Positions 38,052-46,673 of a DNA stretch of 64,000 bases are shown here, in pieces. The notes beneath the pieces were generated by a model. The model saw only the letters and a program-made list of their open reading frames with translations, made no database searches and had not been told where the DNA came from. Numbering within the stretch: the stretch's first letter is position 1; each line of letters starts with the position of its first letter. Both the position numbers and the translations under genes were made by a program. Source of the stretch: Gordonia zhenghanii (GTDB lineage: Bacteria; Actinomycetota; Actinomycetes; Mycobacteriales; Mycobacteriaceae); the NCBI RefSeq assembly GCF_021738965.1, contig NZ_JAKKOQ010000007.1:219620-283619 (forward strand). The letters are read 5' to 3'.

Positions 38052-39377
38052 GTGCGCCGTCGAATACTGAAGATGATGATCGTCACCGTCGCGCTGATGG
38101 GGCTGCTCCTCGGCGTCCCGTTGACGATCCTCTCGGTGCAGGCGATGTCGCGCGAGGCGCGTCAGACGCTGGCGGTGAGCCTCAAACGCATCTCCGAGTA
38201 CGTGCTGTCGGAGGAGGCGGGCGGGAACAACGTTCCGATCGAGGACCTCGACCTCGACCAGTTCCGGCTCCTGGTTCCGCCGCGCGGACGTCTCAGCCTC
38301 GATGTCGACGTCGACCGTCCAGACGGAACCGTTGCGCCGATCCACCGTGCCATCGGAGCGCAGCAGGACGACGAGACGATCGCGGAGTCGGTGAGCCTGG
38401 GGCCGCAGGCGAAGATGACTTTGGAGATCCCGCAGGAGGAGGTGCGTCCCCAGCAGTTATTGGCGATCGGCGTGTTGTTCATGGTTCTCGCCGGGTCGAT
38501 CGGCGGCGGCGCGATCGTCGCGGTCGTGACGGCGCGTCGGCTGTCCGAGCCGCTGACCGCTCTCGCCGGACGCGCCGGAGCGATGGCACGCGGCGACTTC
38601 TCGTCCGAGTGGCCGTCGTACGGGATCGACGAGCTCGATCGTGTCGCGGAGGCGTTGTCGGACGCGAACCGGGAGATCGCATTGCGTCTGGAGCGCGAAG
38701 GCGAGATCGTCGGCGACGTGTCGCATCAGTTGCGTAGCCGGCTGACCGCGGTCCATCTGCGGTTGGACGAGTTGACGCTGCACAGCGACCCCGACGTGGT
38801 CACCGAAGCCGAGGCCGGGCTCGAGCAGGTTGAGCGGCTCTCGCGTGAACTCGACGAACTGGTCGCCGCCTCACGGGAGGACACGGCGGGGCGCGGCGCG
38901 ATCGACGCCCGCGATGTCGTGGACACGCTGATCGGCGACTTCGAGCCCGCTTTCCGGGCGAAGGGGCGACGCCTCCGTTCGGAGACGCTCGGCCGGATTC
39001 CGATGATCGAGGGCAAGCCTGGCCGTCTCCGGGAGGCGTTGAGCGTGCTGATCGACAACTCGCTGCAGCACGGCGCCGGGACGACGACCGTCCGTCTGGC
39101 CAATCTGCCCGCCGCGGAGATGGTGCGCCTGACCGTCGCCGACAGCGGGCCGGGCATCCCGGACGAGATCGCCTCGGACGTGTTCCGCCGTGGATTCTCC
39201 GGGGGGAGTCGCAGCGGCATGGGTTTGTCGTTGTCGCGGGCCTTGATCGAAGCCGAGGGGGGCCGGTTGGAACTCATGTCGCGGCGTCCCGTGGTGTTCG
39301 CGATCGTGCTACCGGCACGCGGAAGACGGCAGTTCGACGACGCGCAGCTCAGGCGTGCCCGAGTTCCTCATCGGTGA
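38052..39377 (+). CDS. Sensor histidine kinase
   Basis: This 441-residue membrane kinase has an N-terminal helix (8-30), an extracytoplasmic loop of about 100 residues (40-135), a second helix (138-160) and a HAMP segment. The dimerisation domain has phosphoacceptor His225 in GDVSHQLRSRL, and the ATPase domain shows N (SVLIDNSLQHG), G1 (DSGPGIPDE) and G2 (GMGLSLSRALIE) boxes. GTG start. It pairs with the response regulator just upstream. Its 3' end overlaps the convergent gtrA gene by 29 bp. Confidence 0.92.
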   Translation: MRRRILKMMIVTVALMGLLLGVPLTILSVQAMSREARQTLAVSLKRISEYVLSEEAGGNNVPIEDLDLDQFRLLVPPRGRLSLDVDVDRPDGTVAPIHRAIGAQQDDETIAESVSLGPQAKMTLEIPQEEVRPQQLLAIGVLFMVLAGSIGGGAIVAVVTARRLSEPLTALAGRAGAMARGDFSSEWPSYGIDELDRVAEALSDANREIALRLEREGEIVGDVSHQLRSRLTAVHLRLDELTLHSDPDVVTEAEAGLEQVERLSRELDELVAASREDTAGRGAIDARDVVDTLIGDFEPAFRAKGRRLRSETLGRIPMIEGKPGRLREALSVLIDNSLQHGAGTTTVRLANLPAAEMVRLTVADSGPGIPDEIASDVFRRGFSGGSRSGMGLSLSRALIEAEGGRLELMSRRPVVFAIVLPARGRRQFDDAQLRRARVPHR

Positions 39378-39909
39378 GTTCGTCGGGCTTCGGGTGGACG
39401 TCGGTGGAGCCGCCGTCGCCGCCGCGGGGCTCCTCGTCCGGAAACGCGAAACGTCGGAGCGCCCAGAAACGGAAGGCCATGCCGAGGACGTTGCCGATGA
39501 TGAAGGCGAGCAGGAAGTCGAGGACTGCGAGTTGCAGGCCTGCCAGATTCTCGCGCATACCGAAGACGTTGTTGGCCATCCAGAGGGGAGCCGCGGTCAG
39601 CAGGACGGCGAAACCGCTGATCAGGAAGAACAGTAGAGCTTCATGATGTCGTTCTCGTCCGCCGCGGTTCTTGAACGCCCACTCGCGGTTGAGGATGTAG
39701 CTGAGGATGGTCGCGACGACACCGGAGATGATCCTGGCGACCACTGGTTTCGGTTCGAGGACCGTGAACACGAGCAGGTAGTAGATCGCCGTGTCGATGA
39801 CGAATGTGGTGCCGCCGACGATGGCGAATTTGATCAGCTCGTTGTGCTTCATCACGAGCCGGTGAAGAGGCCCGGGCAGCATTGAGACTGCCTTGTCGAT
39901 TGTCAGCAC
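39349..39909 (-). CDS. GtrA-family membrane protein
   Basis: This protein of about 186 residues has four hydrophobic helices (FAIVGGTTFVIDTAIYYLL and GVVATILSYILNREWAF first, then FFLISGFAVLLTAAPLW and AFIIGNVLGMAFRFWALRRFAF), the GtrA/DPMS-like pattern linked to transfer of lipid-linked sugars. The acidic C-terminal tail is hydrophilic. Rv3277 lies at the same place in M. tuberculosis. The start is uncertain: GTG 39909 (VLTIDKAV) is used; an ATG at 39948 would extend it by 13 codons. It overlaps the kinase 3' end on the opposite strand. Confidence 0.82.
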   Translation of the reverse strand: MLTIDKAVSMLPGPLHRLVMKHNELIKFAIVGGTTFVIDTAIYYLLVFTVLEPKPVVARIISGVVATILSYILNREWAFKNRGGRERHHEALLFFLISGFAVLLTAAPLWMANNVFGMRENLAGLQLAVLDFLLAFIIGNVLGMAFRFWALRRFAFPDEEPRGGDGGSTDVHPKPDELTDEELGHA

Positions 39910-40013
39910 AACGGTCGAGTGTACGTACTCGGCCCATGTCGTACACATCCGTGGACGTCAATGCGGTGTTTCGTGGCCGACATGACACCATTGACGCCGT
40001 GAGTTCGCAACCG

Positions 40014-40088
40014 CACCGTCCGGAGTCAGGGCGTCCAGTATCGGGCCGTTCCGAATCCGGCCGTACAGAATCCGGCCGTACAGAATCC
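40014..40088 (+). repeat. 15-bp tandem repeat before purK
   Basis: Three units of the 15-mer GGCCGTACAGAATCC occupy 40044-40058 (one with two substitutions), 40059-40073 and 40074-40088. Two more diverged units are discernible from 40014. The period is a multiple of three, so in frame it would read SGRTE-type pentapeptides. Its third-position GC is far lower than in neighbouring coding DNA, which argues against translation. Confidence 0.8.
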
Positions 40089-40091
40089 GGA

Positions 40092-41288
40092 ATGCCGACC
40101 GTCACCATGATCGGAGGCGGACAGCTCGCCCGGATGACCCACCAGTACGCGATCGCGTTGGGCCAGTGCCTTCGAGTGCTGGCCGCTGCGCCGACGGATC
40201 CTGCGGCGCAGGTCAGCGGCGATGTGGTCTTCGGTTCACACGAGGTTCTCGACGATCTTCGGGAGGCGGCCGAAGGCGCCGTCGCGTTGACGTTCGACCA
40301 CGAGGGCGTCCCGTTGGAGCATCTGGAAGCGCTCGAGGCGGAGGGGGTCGCGGTACGTCCGCCGTCGAAGGCACTGCGATTCGCGCAGGACAAGCTCGAC
40401 ATGCGGAACCGACTGTCGGAGATCGGTCTGCCGGTGCCCGACTACGCCGACCTGTCGGGGGACGTCGCCCAAGCGCGCGAAGGGCTGATCGCCTTCGGTG
40501 ACCGCAACGACTGGCATGTCGTGGTCAAAGCGGTCCGCGGCGGTTACGACGGTCGTGGCGTGTGGCTCGTCGACGATCGCGACGAGGCACTCGCCGTGTT
40601 CGACGCACAGTCCGGTGGCGACACAGTCTTGATGGCCGAGCAGAAGGTCACGATGCGTCGAGAGCTGTCGGCGATGATCGCGCGGTCGCCGTACGGTCAG
40701 GGGGCGGCATGGCCGGTCGTCGAGACCGTCCAGCGAAACGGACAGTGTGCCGTGGTCCTCGCGCCCGCACCCGGGTTGGACGCGGACGTCGCTCAGCAGG
40801 CTCAGCAGATGGCGTTGCGGCTGGCCGACGAGCTGGGAGTCGTAGGCGCGATGGCGATGGAATTGTTCGAGACCCTCGACGGTCGCCTCGTCGTCAACGA
40901 GTTGGCGATGCGCCCCCACAACAGCGGCCACTGGACGATGGACGGCGCGGTGACCTCGCAGTTCGAGCAGCATCTGCGCGCGGTTCTCGACTATCCGCTC
41001 GGCGACACCTCCGCTCGCGCTGACGTGGTCGTCATGGCGAACGTCCTCGGCGCTCCGGAGACACCGGCCATGTCCGTGGACGAGAGACTGCACCACCTGT
41101 TCGCGCGGATGCCCGACGCGAAAGTCCACATGTACGGCAAGGGGGAGCGCCCCGACCGCAAGGTGGGGCACGTCAACATCGTCGGACGTCCGGGCGACGA
41201 GGTCGAGACCGTACGCGAGCGCGCCGAACGCGCCGCCCATTGGCTGAGCCACGCCGTCTGGACCGACGGCTGGGACCCGCACGCCTGA
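40092..41288 (+). CDS. purK: 5-(carboxyamino)imidazole ribonucleotide synthase
   Basis: This 398-residue ATP-grasp enzyme of purine synthesis uses bicarbonate and ATP to make N5-CAIR from AIR. It opens with [10 protein letters not shown], followed by an ATP-grasp core ([15 protein letters not shown]) and [13 protein letters not shown] near the metal site. ATG 40092 (MPTVTM) is preferred because the upstream tandem repeat is poor in GC at third codon positions. GTG 39999 would give 429 residues, a length also seen in mycobacteria. purE follows after 1 bp. Confidence 0.9.
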   Translation: MPTVTMIGGGQLARMTHQYAIALGQCLRVLAAAPTDPAAQVSGDVVFGSHEVLDDLREAAEGAVALTFDHEGVPLEHLEALEAEGVAVRPPSKALRFAQDKLDMRNRLSEIGLPVPDYADLSGDVAQAREGLIAFGDRNDWHVVVKAVRGGYDGRGVWLVDDRDEALAVFDAQSGGDTVLMAEQKVTMRRELSAMIARSPYGQGAAWPVVETVQRNGQCAVVLAPAPGLDADVAQQAQQMALRLADELGVVGAMAMELFETLDGRLVVNELAMRPHNSGHWTMDGAVTSQFEQHLRAVLDYPLGDTSARADVVVMANVLGAPETPAMSVDERLHHLFARMPDAKVHMYGKGERPDRKVGHVNIVGRPGDEVETVRERAERAAHWLSHAVWTDGWDPHA

Positions 41289-41289
41289 C

Positions 41290-41826
41290 ATGACGATCGT
41301 GGAGGATGGACGAATGGCAGAACAGAGGGGACCTCGCGTCGGACTCATCATGGGCAGCGACTCGGACTGGCCGACGATGGAGGCGGCCGCTGAGGCGCTC
41401 GCCGAGTTCGGTGTCACGTTCGAGGTCGGCGTCGTCTCGGCGCACCGCACCCCGCAGCGGATGCTCGACTATGCGAAAGGCGCTGCCGGACGCGGCGTCT
41501 CGGTGATCATCGCCGGTGCGGGCGGTGCGGCACACCTGCCCGGCATGGTCGCGTCGGCGACGCCGCTGCCGGTGATCGGCGTGCCGGTTCCGCTCAAATA
41601 TTTGGACGGCATGGACTCGCTCCTCTCGATCGTGCAGATGCCTGCGGGCGTGCCGGTCGCGACGGTGTCGATCGGCGGCGCACGGAACGCTGGTCTGCTC
41701 GCGGTCCGGATCCTCGCTGCGAGCGATCCCGCCTTGCAGTCGGCCATGGAGAAGTTCCAGGCGAGTCTGGAGGAGATGGTCTTGGAGAAGGACGAGAAGC
41801 TCCGCCGGACCCTCCTCGACGGCTGA
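41290..41826 (+). CDS. purE: N5-CAIR mutase
   Basis: This 178-residue class I PurE converts N5-CAIR to CAIR. Signature motifs are GSDSDWPTM near the N-terminus, SAHRTPQRM with the catalytic histidine, and [11 protein letters not shown]. It is directly downstream of purK, as in Rv3276c-Rv3275c. The ATG at 41290 is 1 bp from the purK stop; a second in-frame ATG at 41314 (MAEQRGPRV) is closer to the conserved fold and may be the true start. An intergenic repeat cluster follows. Confidence 0.92.
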   Translation: MTIVEDGRMAEQRGPRVGLIMGSDSDWPTMEAAAEALAEFGVTFEVGVVSAHRTPQRMLDYAKGAAGRGVSVIIAGAGGAAHLPGMVASATPLPVIGVPVPLKYLDGMDSLLSIVQMPAGVPVATVSIGGARNAGLLAVRILAASDPALQSAMEKFQASLEEMVLEKDEKLRRTLLDG

Positions 41827-41839
41827 TTAGGTTTCCGCT

Positions 41840-42080
41840 GATCGAGCGCGTCCTCACGTTGATCGAGCTGGGGATCTCGACTTCGCTCGATCGGCGGAGT
41901 TGATCGAGTCCTCACGTTGATCGAGCGGAGTCCCCACGTTGATCGAGCGGAGTCGAGATCGGTGTTCGCACAGGGGATCTCGACTTCGCTCGATCAACGG
42001 AGGGGTGCTCGATCAGCGGAGGGGTGCCCGATCGGCGGCGTGAGTGCTCGATCAGCGGGGTGGCGCTCGATCGGCGGAAG
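41840..42080. repeat. Cluster of GTTGATCGAG-type intergenic repeats
   Basis: Between purE and the nitronate monooxygenase, the words TGATCGAGCGGAGTC and CGATC(A/G)(A/G)CGG recur many times. One 23-bp element is present exactly twice (41870-41892 and 41973-41995), starting GGGGATCTCGACTTCGCTCG. A near copy occurs at 20455. Many half-units are inverted (GATCGAG/CTCGATC). No coding potential is seen. This looks like an extragenic palindromic repeat locus. Confidence 0.75.
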
Positions 42081-42088
42081 CGGCCCCG

Positions 42089-43102
42089 TCAGCGGGGAGC
42101 GAGACTGCGGACGACGTCGCGTGCCGGAACAGCCTGTGCGGCCCGGAAGCCGGGACCGGACCAGAGGTTGATGACCTGCGGATCGTCGGACGCGGCTTTG
42201 CGGATGCCGCCGGTCAGCGTGTTGACCTGGGGGTAGGCTGACGGCGCGTAGTCGGTGTTCGCCCGGATGAAATCGTTCTCGAGGCCGCGGGCGAGGCGTC
42301 CCGAGTACGCCCGGGTGGTGACGGTCGTCGTGAACTGCGGGTCGGCGAGCGCATCACGGTGAGCTTGCCGGGTGCCGGCTTCGGGGGTGCGGAGCAGAAG
42401 CGTGCCGACCTGTGCGGCGACCGCTCCGGCGTCGAGGATCGCGCGGACGTCGTCGCTGTCGGCGACACCGCCCGCGCCGACCGTCGGCAGACCCGTGGCC
42501 GCCACCACCGCGCGAACCAACTCGAGGGTCTCGACTTCCGGGTCGGCGTCGTCGATCGCGAACGTGGCGCGGTGGCCACCCGCCGAGAATCCTTGCGCGC
42601 ACAACGAATCCACCCCGAGTTCGAGTGCCAGCCTGGCTTCGGCGACGCAGGTGACCGTCGCCGACACGGCGACACCGGCCGCGTGGAAGCGATCGACCAC
42701 GTCGCGGGAGGGGAGTCCGAATGTGAACGACACGACCGCCGGACGCTGCTCGAGCAGCACCTGTACCTTCGCGTCGAACGAGTCGTCGGTGAACGGCACC
42801 GATTCGGGTAGATCGACACCGATCTGCTCGGCGAGCGGCGACAGGCGCTCGCGGTAGGCCGCGAACTTCGCGGGGTCGACGTCGACCCGTTCGGGCACGA
42901 ACAGGTTGACGCCGAACGGTTCTCCGGTGAGCGCGGCGATCTCGCGGACCGCTGTCGCCAAGGCGTCCGGCGACAGGTACGCGCCGCCGTAGAAGCCGAA
43001 CCCGCCCGCCTCCGAGACGGACGCAGTCAGTGCCGCCGTCGACACTCCGCCCGCCATCGGCGCGCCGACGATCGGGATCTCGAGACTCTCGAACCGGTAC
43101 AT
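42089..43102 (-). CDS. Nitronate monooxygenase family flavoenzyme
   Basis: This 337-residue TIM-barrel FMN protein is of the 2-nitropropane dioxygenase-like family. The N-terminal PIVGAPMAGGVSTAALTASV and GGFGFYGG segments, the SFTFGLPS strand, the GGHRATF loop and the PTVGAGGVADSDDVRAIL phosphate-binding stretch are visible. It probably oxidises nitronates or related compounds; enoyl reductase-like members exist, so the substrate is open. The downstream partner genes (GNAT, dienelactone hydrolase) are co-directional with an 8-bp gap. Confidence 0.85.
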   Translation of the reverse strand: MYRFESLEIPIVGAPMAGGVSTAALTASVSEAGGFGFYGGAYLSPDALATAVREIAALTGEPFGVNLFVPERVDVDPAKFAAYRERLSPLAEQIGVDLPESVPFTDDSFDAKVQVLLEQRPAVVSFTFGLPSRDVVDRFHAAGVAVSATVTCVAEARLALELGVDSLCAQGFSAGGHRATFAIDDADPEVETLELVRAVVAATGLPTVGAGGVADSDDVRAILDAGAVAAQVGTLLLRTPEAGTRQAHRDALADPQFTTTVTTRAYSGRLARGLENDFIRANTDYAPSAYPQVNTLTGGIRKAASDDPQVINLWSGPGFRAAQAVPARDVVRSLAPR

Positions 43103-43110
43103 GTGTGTCC

Positions 43111-43836
43111 TTACCTGTTGTTCCCGGTGACCCGCAGGATCTCCAGGGGCACTTCGGAATTGAGGGTGAAGCCCAATTTCTCGTACAGTCGGCGCGCCGA
43201 GTTGTCCGCCGTCGTGTGCAGGAACGGCGTGTTGCCCTCATCGACGATCACCTGGGCGACAGCGGCCACCAGACGTCGTGCGAGGCCGCGTCCCCGCGCG
43301 TCGGGATGGGTGCACACGGCACTGATCTCGGTCCATCCGGGCAACTGCAGTCGTTGACCGGCCATCGCGAGGAGACGGCCGGAGTCGGGGTCGCGGTAGC
43401 CGAGGTAGACGCCCATCTCGATGGTCCGGGGCAGGAACGGGCCGGGTTCGGTCAGCTCGATGAGCGCCGTCATCTCCGGGACGTCGGCCACGCCGAGTGG
43501 GACCAGCTCCGGGTCGGCGACGGGCTCGACAGCGTCGCCTCGGTACTGCACGAGATCGATCTCGGCGACCACGTCGAACAGGTCCTCGGGCAACGGAGTC
43601 CGGCGATCTCGCAACGACGCGGTGTGTCCGATCCCGGCCAACTGCGCGAGGTCGGCGTAGTCCTGATCGGTCATCTCGCGGGGATGGCCGTAGAACACAG
43701 ACACGTCGGGCTCGAAGGTGACGATGTTGCCGACTGTCCGTGCGAAGCGTGACTGCGGGCCGCGCAGCGCGCTGGTGAACGGGTCGTCGAGCACCCCTAT
43801 ATCGAGCGCCTTCGCGTCGAGTCGGTCTGCCCTCAC
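43111..43836 (-). CDS. GNAT-family N-acetyltransferase
   Basis: This 241-residue protein has a C-terminal GNAT (FR47-like) fold: the acetyl-CoA loop region ISAVCTHPDARGRGLARRLV (Q/RxxGxG/A type) is at about 175-195, followed by LHTTADNSARRLYEKLGF. The N-terminal 100 residues are divergent. It starts with GTG overlapping the stop of the dienelactone hydrolase gene (GTGA), so translation is coupled. No acceptor substrate can be named. Confidence 0.82.
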   Translation of the reverse strand: MRADRLDAKALDIGVLDDPFTSALRGPQSRFARTVGNIVTFEPDVSVFYGHPREMTDQDYADLAQLAGIGHTASLRDRRTPLPEDLFDVVAEIDLVQYRGDAVEPVADPELVPLGVADVPEMTALIELTEPGPFLPRTIEMGVYLGYRDPDSGRLLAMAGQRLQLPGWTEISAVCTHPDARGRGLARRLVAAVAQVIVDEGNTPFLHTTADNSARRLYEKLGFTLNSEVPLEILRVTGNNR

Positions 43837-44660
43837 TGCACGTCCAGCTTCTGGCGGAAGAAGTCGATGATCTGATCGAGTGTCTCGCGGGTCGGCTGGC
43901 CGGGTTCGTCGATCAGATGTTCGGTGACGACCGAATGCGGCGGCAGCGCACCATGCGGGTTCGCGACCTCGTCGGGCAGTTCGACGCCGAGGAACGAGTC
44001 GCCGAGTTCGCGGCGCAAGAACTCGAAGCGGCCACCGGGCGAGAGCCGGTCGCCTTCGAATCGAGCGCCCAACACCTGGAGCCCCTCGTCGCGGCATCGC
44101 GAACGGACGCAGGCGAGGTCGTCAGGGGAGATGTCGATGGTCGAGCGACGGCCGGGCGTGGCAGCGAAGGGCAACGACGGTTGCGACAGGACGGGAGCGA
44201 GCATCGCGTCGTCCACCGACATGGCGAGAGCGAAGCCGCCTGTCAGGCACATGCCGATCGCGCCGATACCGGGCCCGCCGCACTCGGAGTGCGCGGTGCG
44301 CCCGAGTGCGCGAAGCCAGGTCACCACCGGCGATGTCCTGCCGGTGGCGAAGACGGTGAACTCTCGGCTCACGCACACCTTTCCCAGCGCACGTGCCATC
44401 CCGACTCCCGCTCGCGGCAGGTCGGCGAGTCCTGCTGGGTTCGGATCGGCGCCGTCGACGCCGAAGAGTGACGGAACCAGCACGGTGAAGCCTGCTCGTG
44501 CGACGCGGCGAGCGAAGTCGGCGACCTTCGGAGTGATGCCGGGGATCTCGGGGATCACGATCACGGCGGGGCCGTCGCCGAGGCGATAGTAGTGGTGAGT
44601 GATCGCCTCGTGGGTGAACTCGTGGCGGTCGAATCCGGCGAGGGCGGTAGGAGTTTCCAC
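43833..44660 (-). CDS. Dienelactone hydrolase family protein
   Basis: This protein of about 275 residues has an alpha/beta hydrolase fold. The nucleophile elbow is GMCLTGG with cysteine, as in dienelactone hydrolases; a candidate Asp lies in GARFEGDRLSP and a candidate His in VVTEHLID. Dienelactone hydrolases open lactones from chloroaromatic degradation, but many homologues have unknown substrates. Start GTG 44660 is tentative because its ribosome site is too close. It is divergent from a TetR regulator with 44 bp between starts, which suggests control by that repressor. Confidence 0.75.
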   Translation of the reverse strand: METPTALAGFDRHEFTHEAITHHYYRLGDGPAVIVIPEIPGITPKVADFARRVARAGFTVLVPSLFGVDGADPNPAGLADLPRAGVGMARALGKVCVSREFTVFATGRTSPVVTWLRALGRTAHSECGGPGIGAIGMCLTGGFALAMSVDDAMLAPVLSQPSLPFAATPGRRSTIDISPDDLACVRSRCRDEGLQVLGARFEGDRLSPGGRFEFLRRELGDSFLGVELPDEVANPHGALPPHSVVTEHLIDEPGQPTRETLDQIIDFFRQKLDVQ

Positions 44661-44704
44661 CACTCCAGCTTGCCTCACCGGCTCGGCGTTGGATACTGGG
44701 TGCC

Positions 44705-45415
44705 ATGAGTGAGGGCGTAGTGGCGGGGGAGTCCGACGCGGCGGACTTCCGGATGCAGGTGGTCGCCGAGTCGATCCGGCTGTTCGCCGAGCACGGTTAC
44801 GAGTCGACGACGGTCGACGCGGTCGCCGCGGCGGCCGGAGTGTCACGGCGCACGTTGTTCCGGCAGTTCCGCTCCAAGGAAGACTTCATCTTCGCCGACC
44901 ACGAACAACTGTTGGTGCTCGTAGCGGAACAACTGGCGGACGCCGAGGAGTCGGGAGCCGATCCATGGTGGTCGGTCTGCGCCGGAGCCGAACGGGTCTT
45001 CGCGCATTTCGCGACTCACCGTGATCTGGCCGCTGGTCGGTATCGCGTGGTGTCGCGGGTGCCTGCGCTGCGTGATCGGGAACTCGTCACCACCTACCGC
45101 TACCAGCGGCTCTTCGAGGAGTCGCTGCGCAGGCGGTTGCCCGACGTGCCGCGTGTCCGGCAGGTCGCGTACGCGGCGGCGGTGACCGGTGCGCACAACC
45201 ACCTGCTCCGTCAGATGGTCCGAGGCGACGAGTCGGCGACCGCGGACGCACTGCGCGCCGAACTGCAACGGATCCACTCGACGATGATCGAGCCGGTCCA
45301 TCGGGACTCGTCGCCGGGCAACGCGGTGACGGTCGTCATGCACGGCGCGGATCTCAGCGCGGATGATGTCGCCGACATCGTTCGCAAACGATTGACTTGG
45401 CACGCAGTGCCATGA
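44705..45415 (+). CDS. TetR-family transcriptional regulator
   Basis: This 236-residue protein has an N-terminal helix-turn-helix at about 25-65 (TTVDAVAAAAGVSRRTLFRQFRSKEDFIF) and a helical ligand-binding C-terminal domain that is not recognised. It stands 44 bp from the divergent hydrolase-GNAT-monooxygenase operon and 70 bp upstream of fadE25. Either side may be its target. TetR proteins near acyl-CoA dehydrogenases often respond to acyl-CoA, but this is conjecture here. Confidence 0.88.
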   Translation: MSEGVVAGESDAADFRMQVVAESIRLFAEHGYESTTVDAVAAAAGVSRRTLFRQFRSKEDFIFADHEQLLVLVAEQLADAEESGADPWWSVCAGAERVFAHFATHRDLAAGRYRVVSRVPALRDRELVTTYRYQRLFEESLRRRLPDVPRVRQVAYAAAVTGAHNHLLRQMVRGDESATADALRAELQRIHSTMIEPVHRDSSPGNAVTVVMHGADLSADDVADIVRKRLTWHAVP

Positions 45416-45448
45416 TGAACTGCAGGCAGTTCCCACCATCTCGGCACT

Positions 45449-45463
45449 CAGTGACAATCACTG
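45449..45463. promoter_or_regulatory. 15-bp palindrome upstream of fadE25
   Basis: CAGTGA (45449-45454) and TCACTG (45458-45463) are exact reverse complements around CAA. The site lies 22 bp before the fadE25 start and 33 bp after the TetR stop. It is a plausible TetR-type operator, or part of the promoter. The adjacent TetR regulator is the obvious candidate. Confidence 0.45.
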
Positions 45464-45485
45464 GCGTCAGTTAAAGGAGTAATCC

Positions 45486-46655
45486 ATGGGCAAGTTCGGA
45501 AACCCCGATTTCGACCTCTTCCAGCTGCCGGAGGAGCACGAGGCTCTCCGAGAAGCGATCCGCGCACTGAGCGAGAAGGAGATCGCACCGCACGCCAAGG
45601 ACGTCGACGAGAACGCACGCTTCCCCGAAGAAGCTCGCACAGCCCTCGTCGCCAACGGCTTCAACGCCGTCCATGTCCCCGAGCAGTTCGAGGGCCAGGG
45701 TGCCGACTCGCTCGCCGCCTGCATCGTGATCGAAGAGGTCGCACGCGTTGATGTCTCCGCGTCGTTGATCCCGGCCGTCAACAAGCTCGGCACCATGGGC
45801 CTGATCCTGTCCGGTTCGGACGAGCTCAAGGCGAAGGTCCTCCCGTCCATCGCCTCCGGCGAGGCGATGGCGTCGTACGCCCTGTCCGAGCGTGAAGCGG
45901 GCAGCGACGCAGCAGCGATGAAGACCCGTGCGCGCCGCGACGGCGACTCCTGGGTTCTCAACGGCTCCAAGTGCTGGATCACGAACGGCGGCCAGTCCAC
46001 CTGGTACACCGTCATGGCCGTCACCGATCCGGAGAAGGGCGCCAGCGGCATCTCGGCGTTCATGGTTCACAAGGACGACCCCGGTTTCACCGTCGGACCG
46101 CTCGAGCACAAGCTCGGCATCAAGGGCAGCCCGACCGCCGAGCTGTACTTCGAGGACTGCACGATCCCCGAAGACCGGATCATCGGCGACGAGGGCACGG
46201 GCTTCAAGACGGCGCTCGCGACTCTCGACCACACCCGCCCGACCATCGGCGCGCAGGCCGTCGGCGTCGCGCAGGGCGCCCTCGACGCCGCGATCGACTA
46301 CGTCAAGGATCGCAAGCAGTTCGGCCAGTCCATCAGTAAGTTCCAGGGCGTCGAGTTCATGATCGCCGACATGGCGATGAAGGTCGAAGCGGCTCGCCTC
46401 ATGGTGTACGCGGCGGCATCGCGTGCCGAGCGCGGCGCAGGCCCCCTCGGCTTCATCTCGTCGGCGTCCAAGTGCATGGCCTCCGACGTCGCGATGGAGG
46501 TCACCACTGACGCCGTGCAGTTGTTCGGCGGCGCGGGCTACACCACCGACTTCCCGGTGGAGCGCATGATGCGTGACGCCAAGATCACCCAGATCTACGA
46601 AGGCACCAACCAGGTCCAGCGCATGGTCATGGCTCGCTCGCTGCTCCGCGGCTGA
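45486..46655 (+). CDS. fadE25: Acyl-CoA dehydrogenase
   Basis: This 389-residue FAD-dependent short/medium-chain acyl-CoA dehydrogenase catalyses the first step of beta-oxidation. Visible are the FAD/substrate strand YALSEREAGSDAAAM, then SKCWITNGG, and the C-terminal catalytic glutamate in IYEGTNQVQRM (Glu372). AAAGGAG precedes the ATG by 6 bp. The length is the same as Rv3274c, and the neighbours purK-purE upstream match too. Electrons would go to electron-transfer flavoprotein. Confidence 0.93.
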   Translation: MGKFGNPDFDLFQLPEEHEALREAIRALSEKEIAPHAKDVDENARFPEEARTALVANGFNAVHVPEQFEGQGADSLAACIVIEEVARVDVSASLIPAVNKLGTMGLILSGSDELKAKVLPSIASGEAMASYALSEREAGSDAAAMKTRARRDGDSWVLNGSKCWITNGGQSTWYTVMAVTDPEKGASGISAFMVHKDDPGFTVGPLEHKLGIKGSPTAELYFEDCTIPEDRIIGDEGTGFKTALATLDHTRPTIGAQAVGVAQGALDAAIDYVKDRKQFGQSISKFQGVEFMIADMAMKVEAARLMVYAAASRAERGAGPLGFISSASKCMASDVAMEVTTDAVQLFGGAGYTTDFPVERMMRDAKITQIYEGTNQVQRMVMARSLLRG

Positions 46656-46673
46656 GTCGTCACTGCTCGGCTC

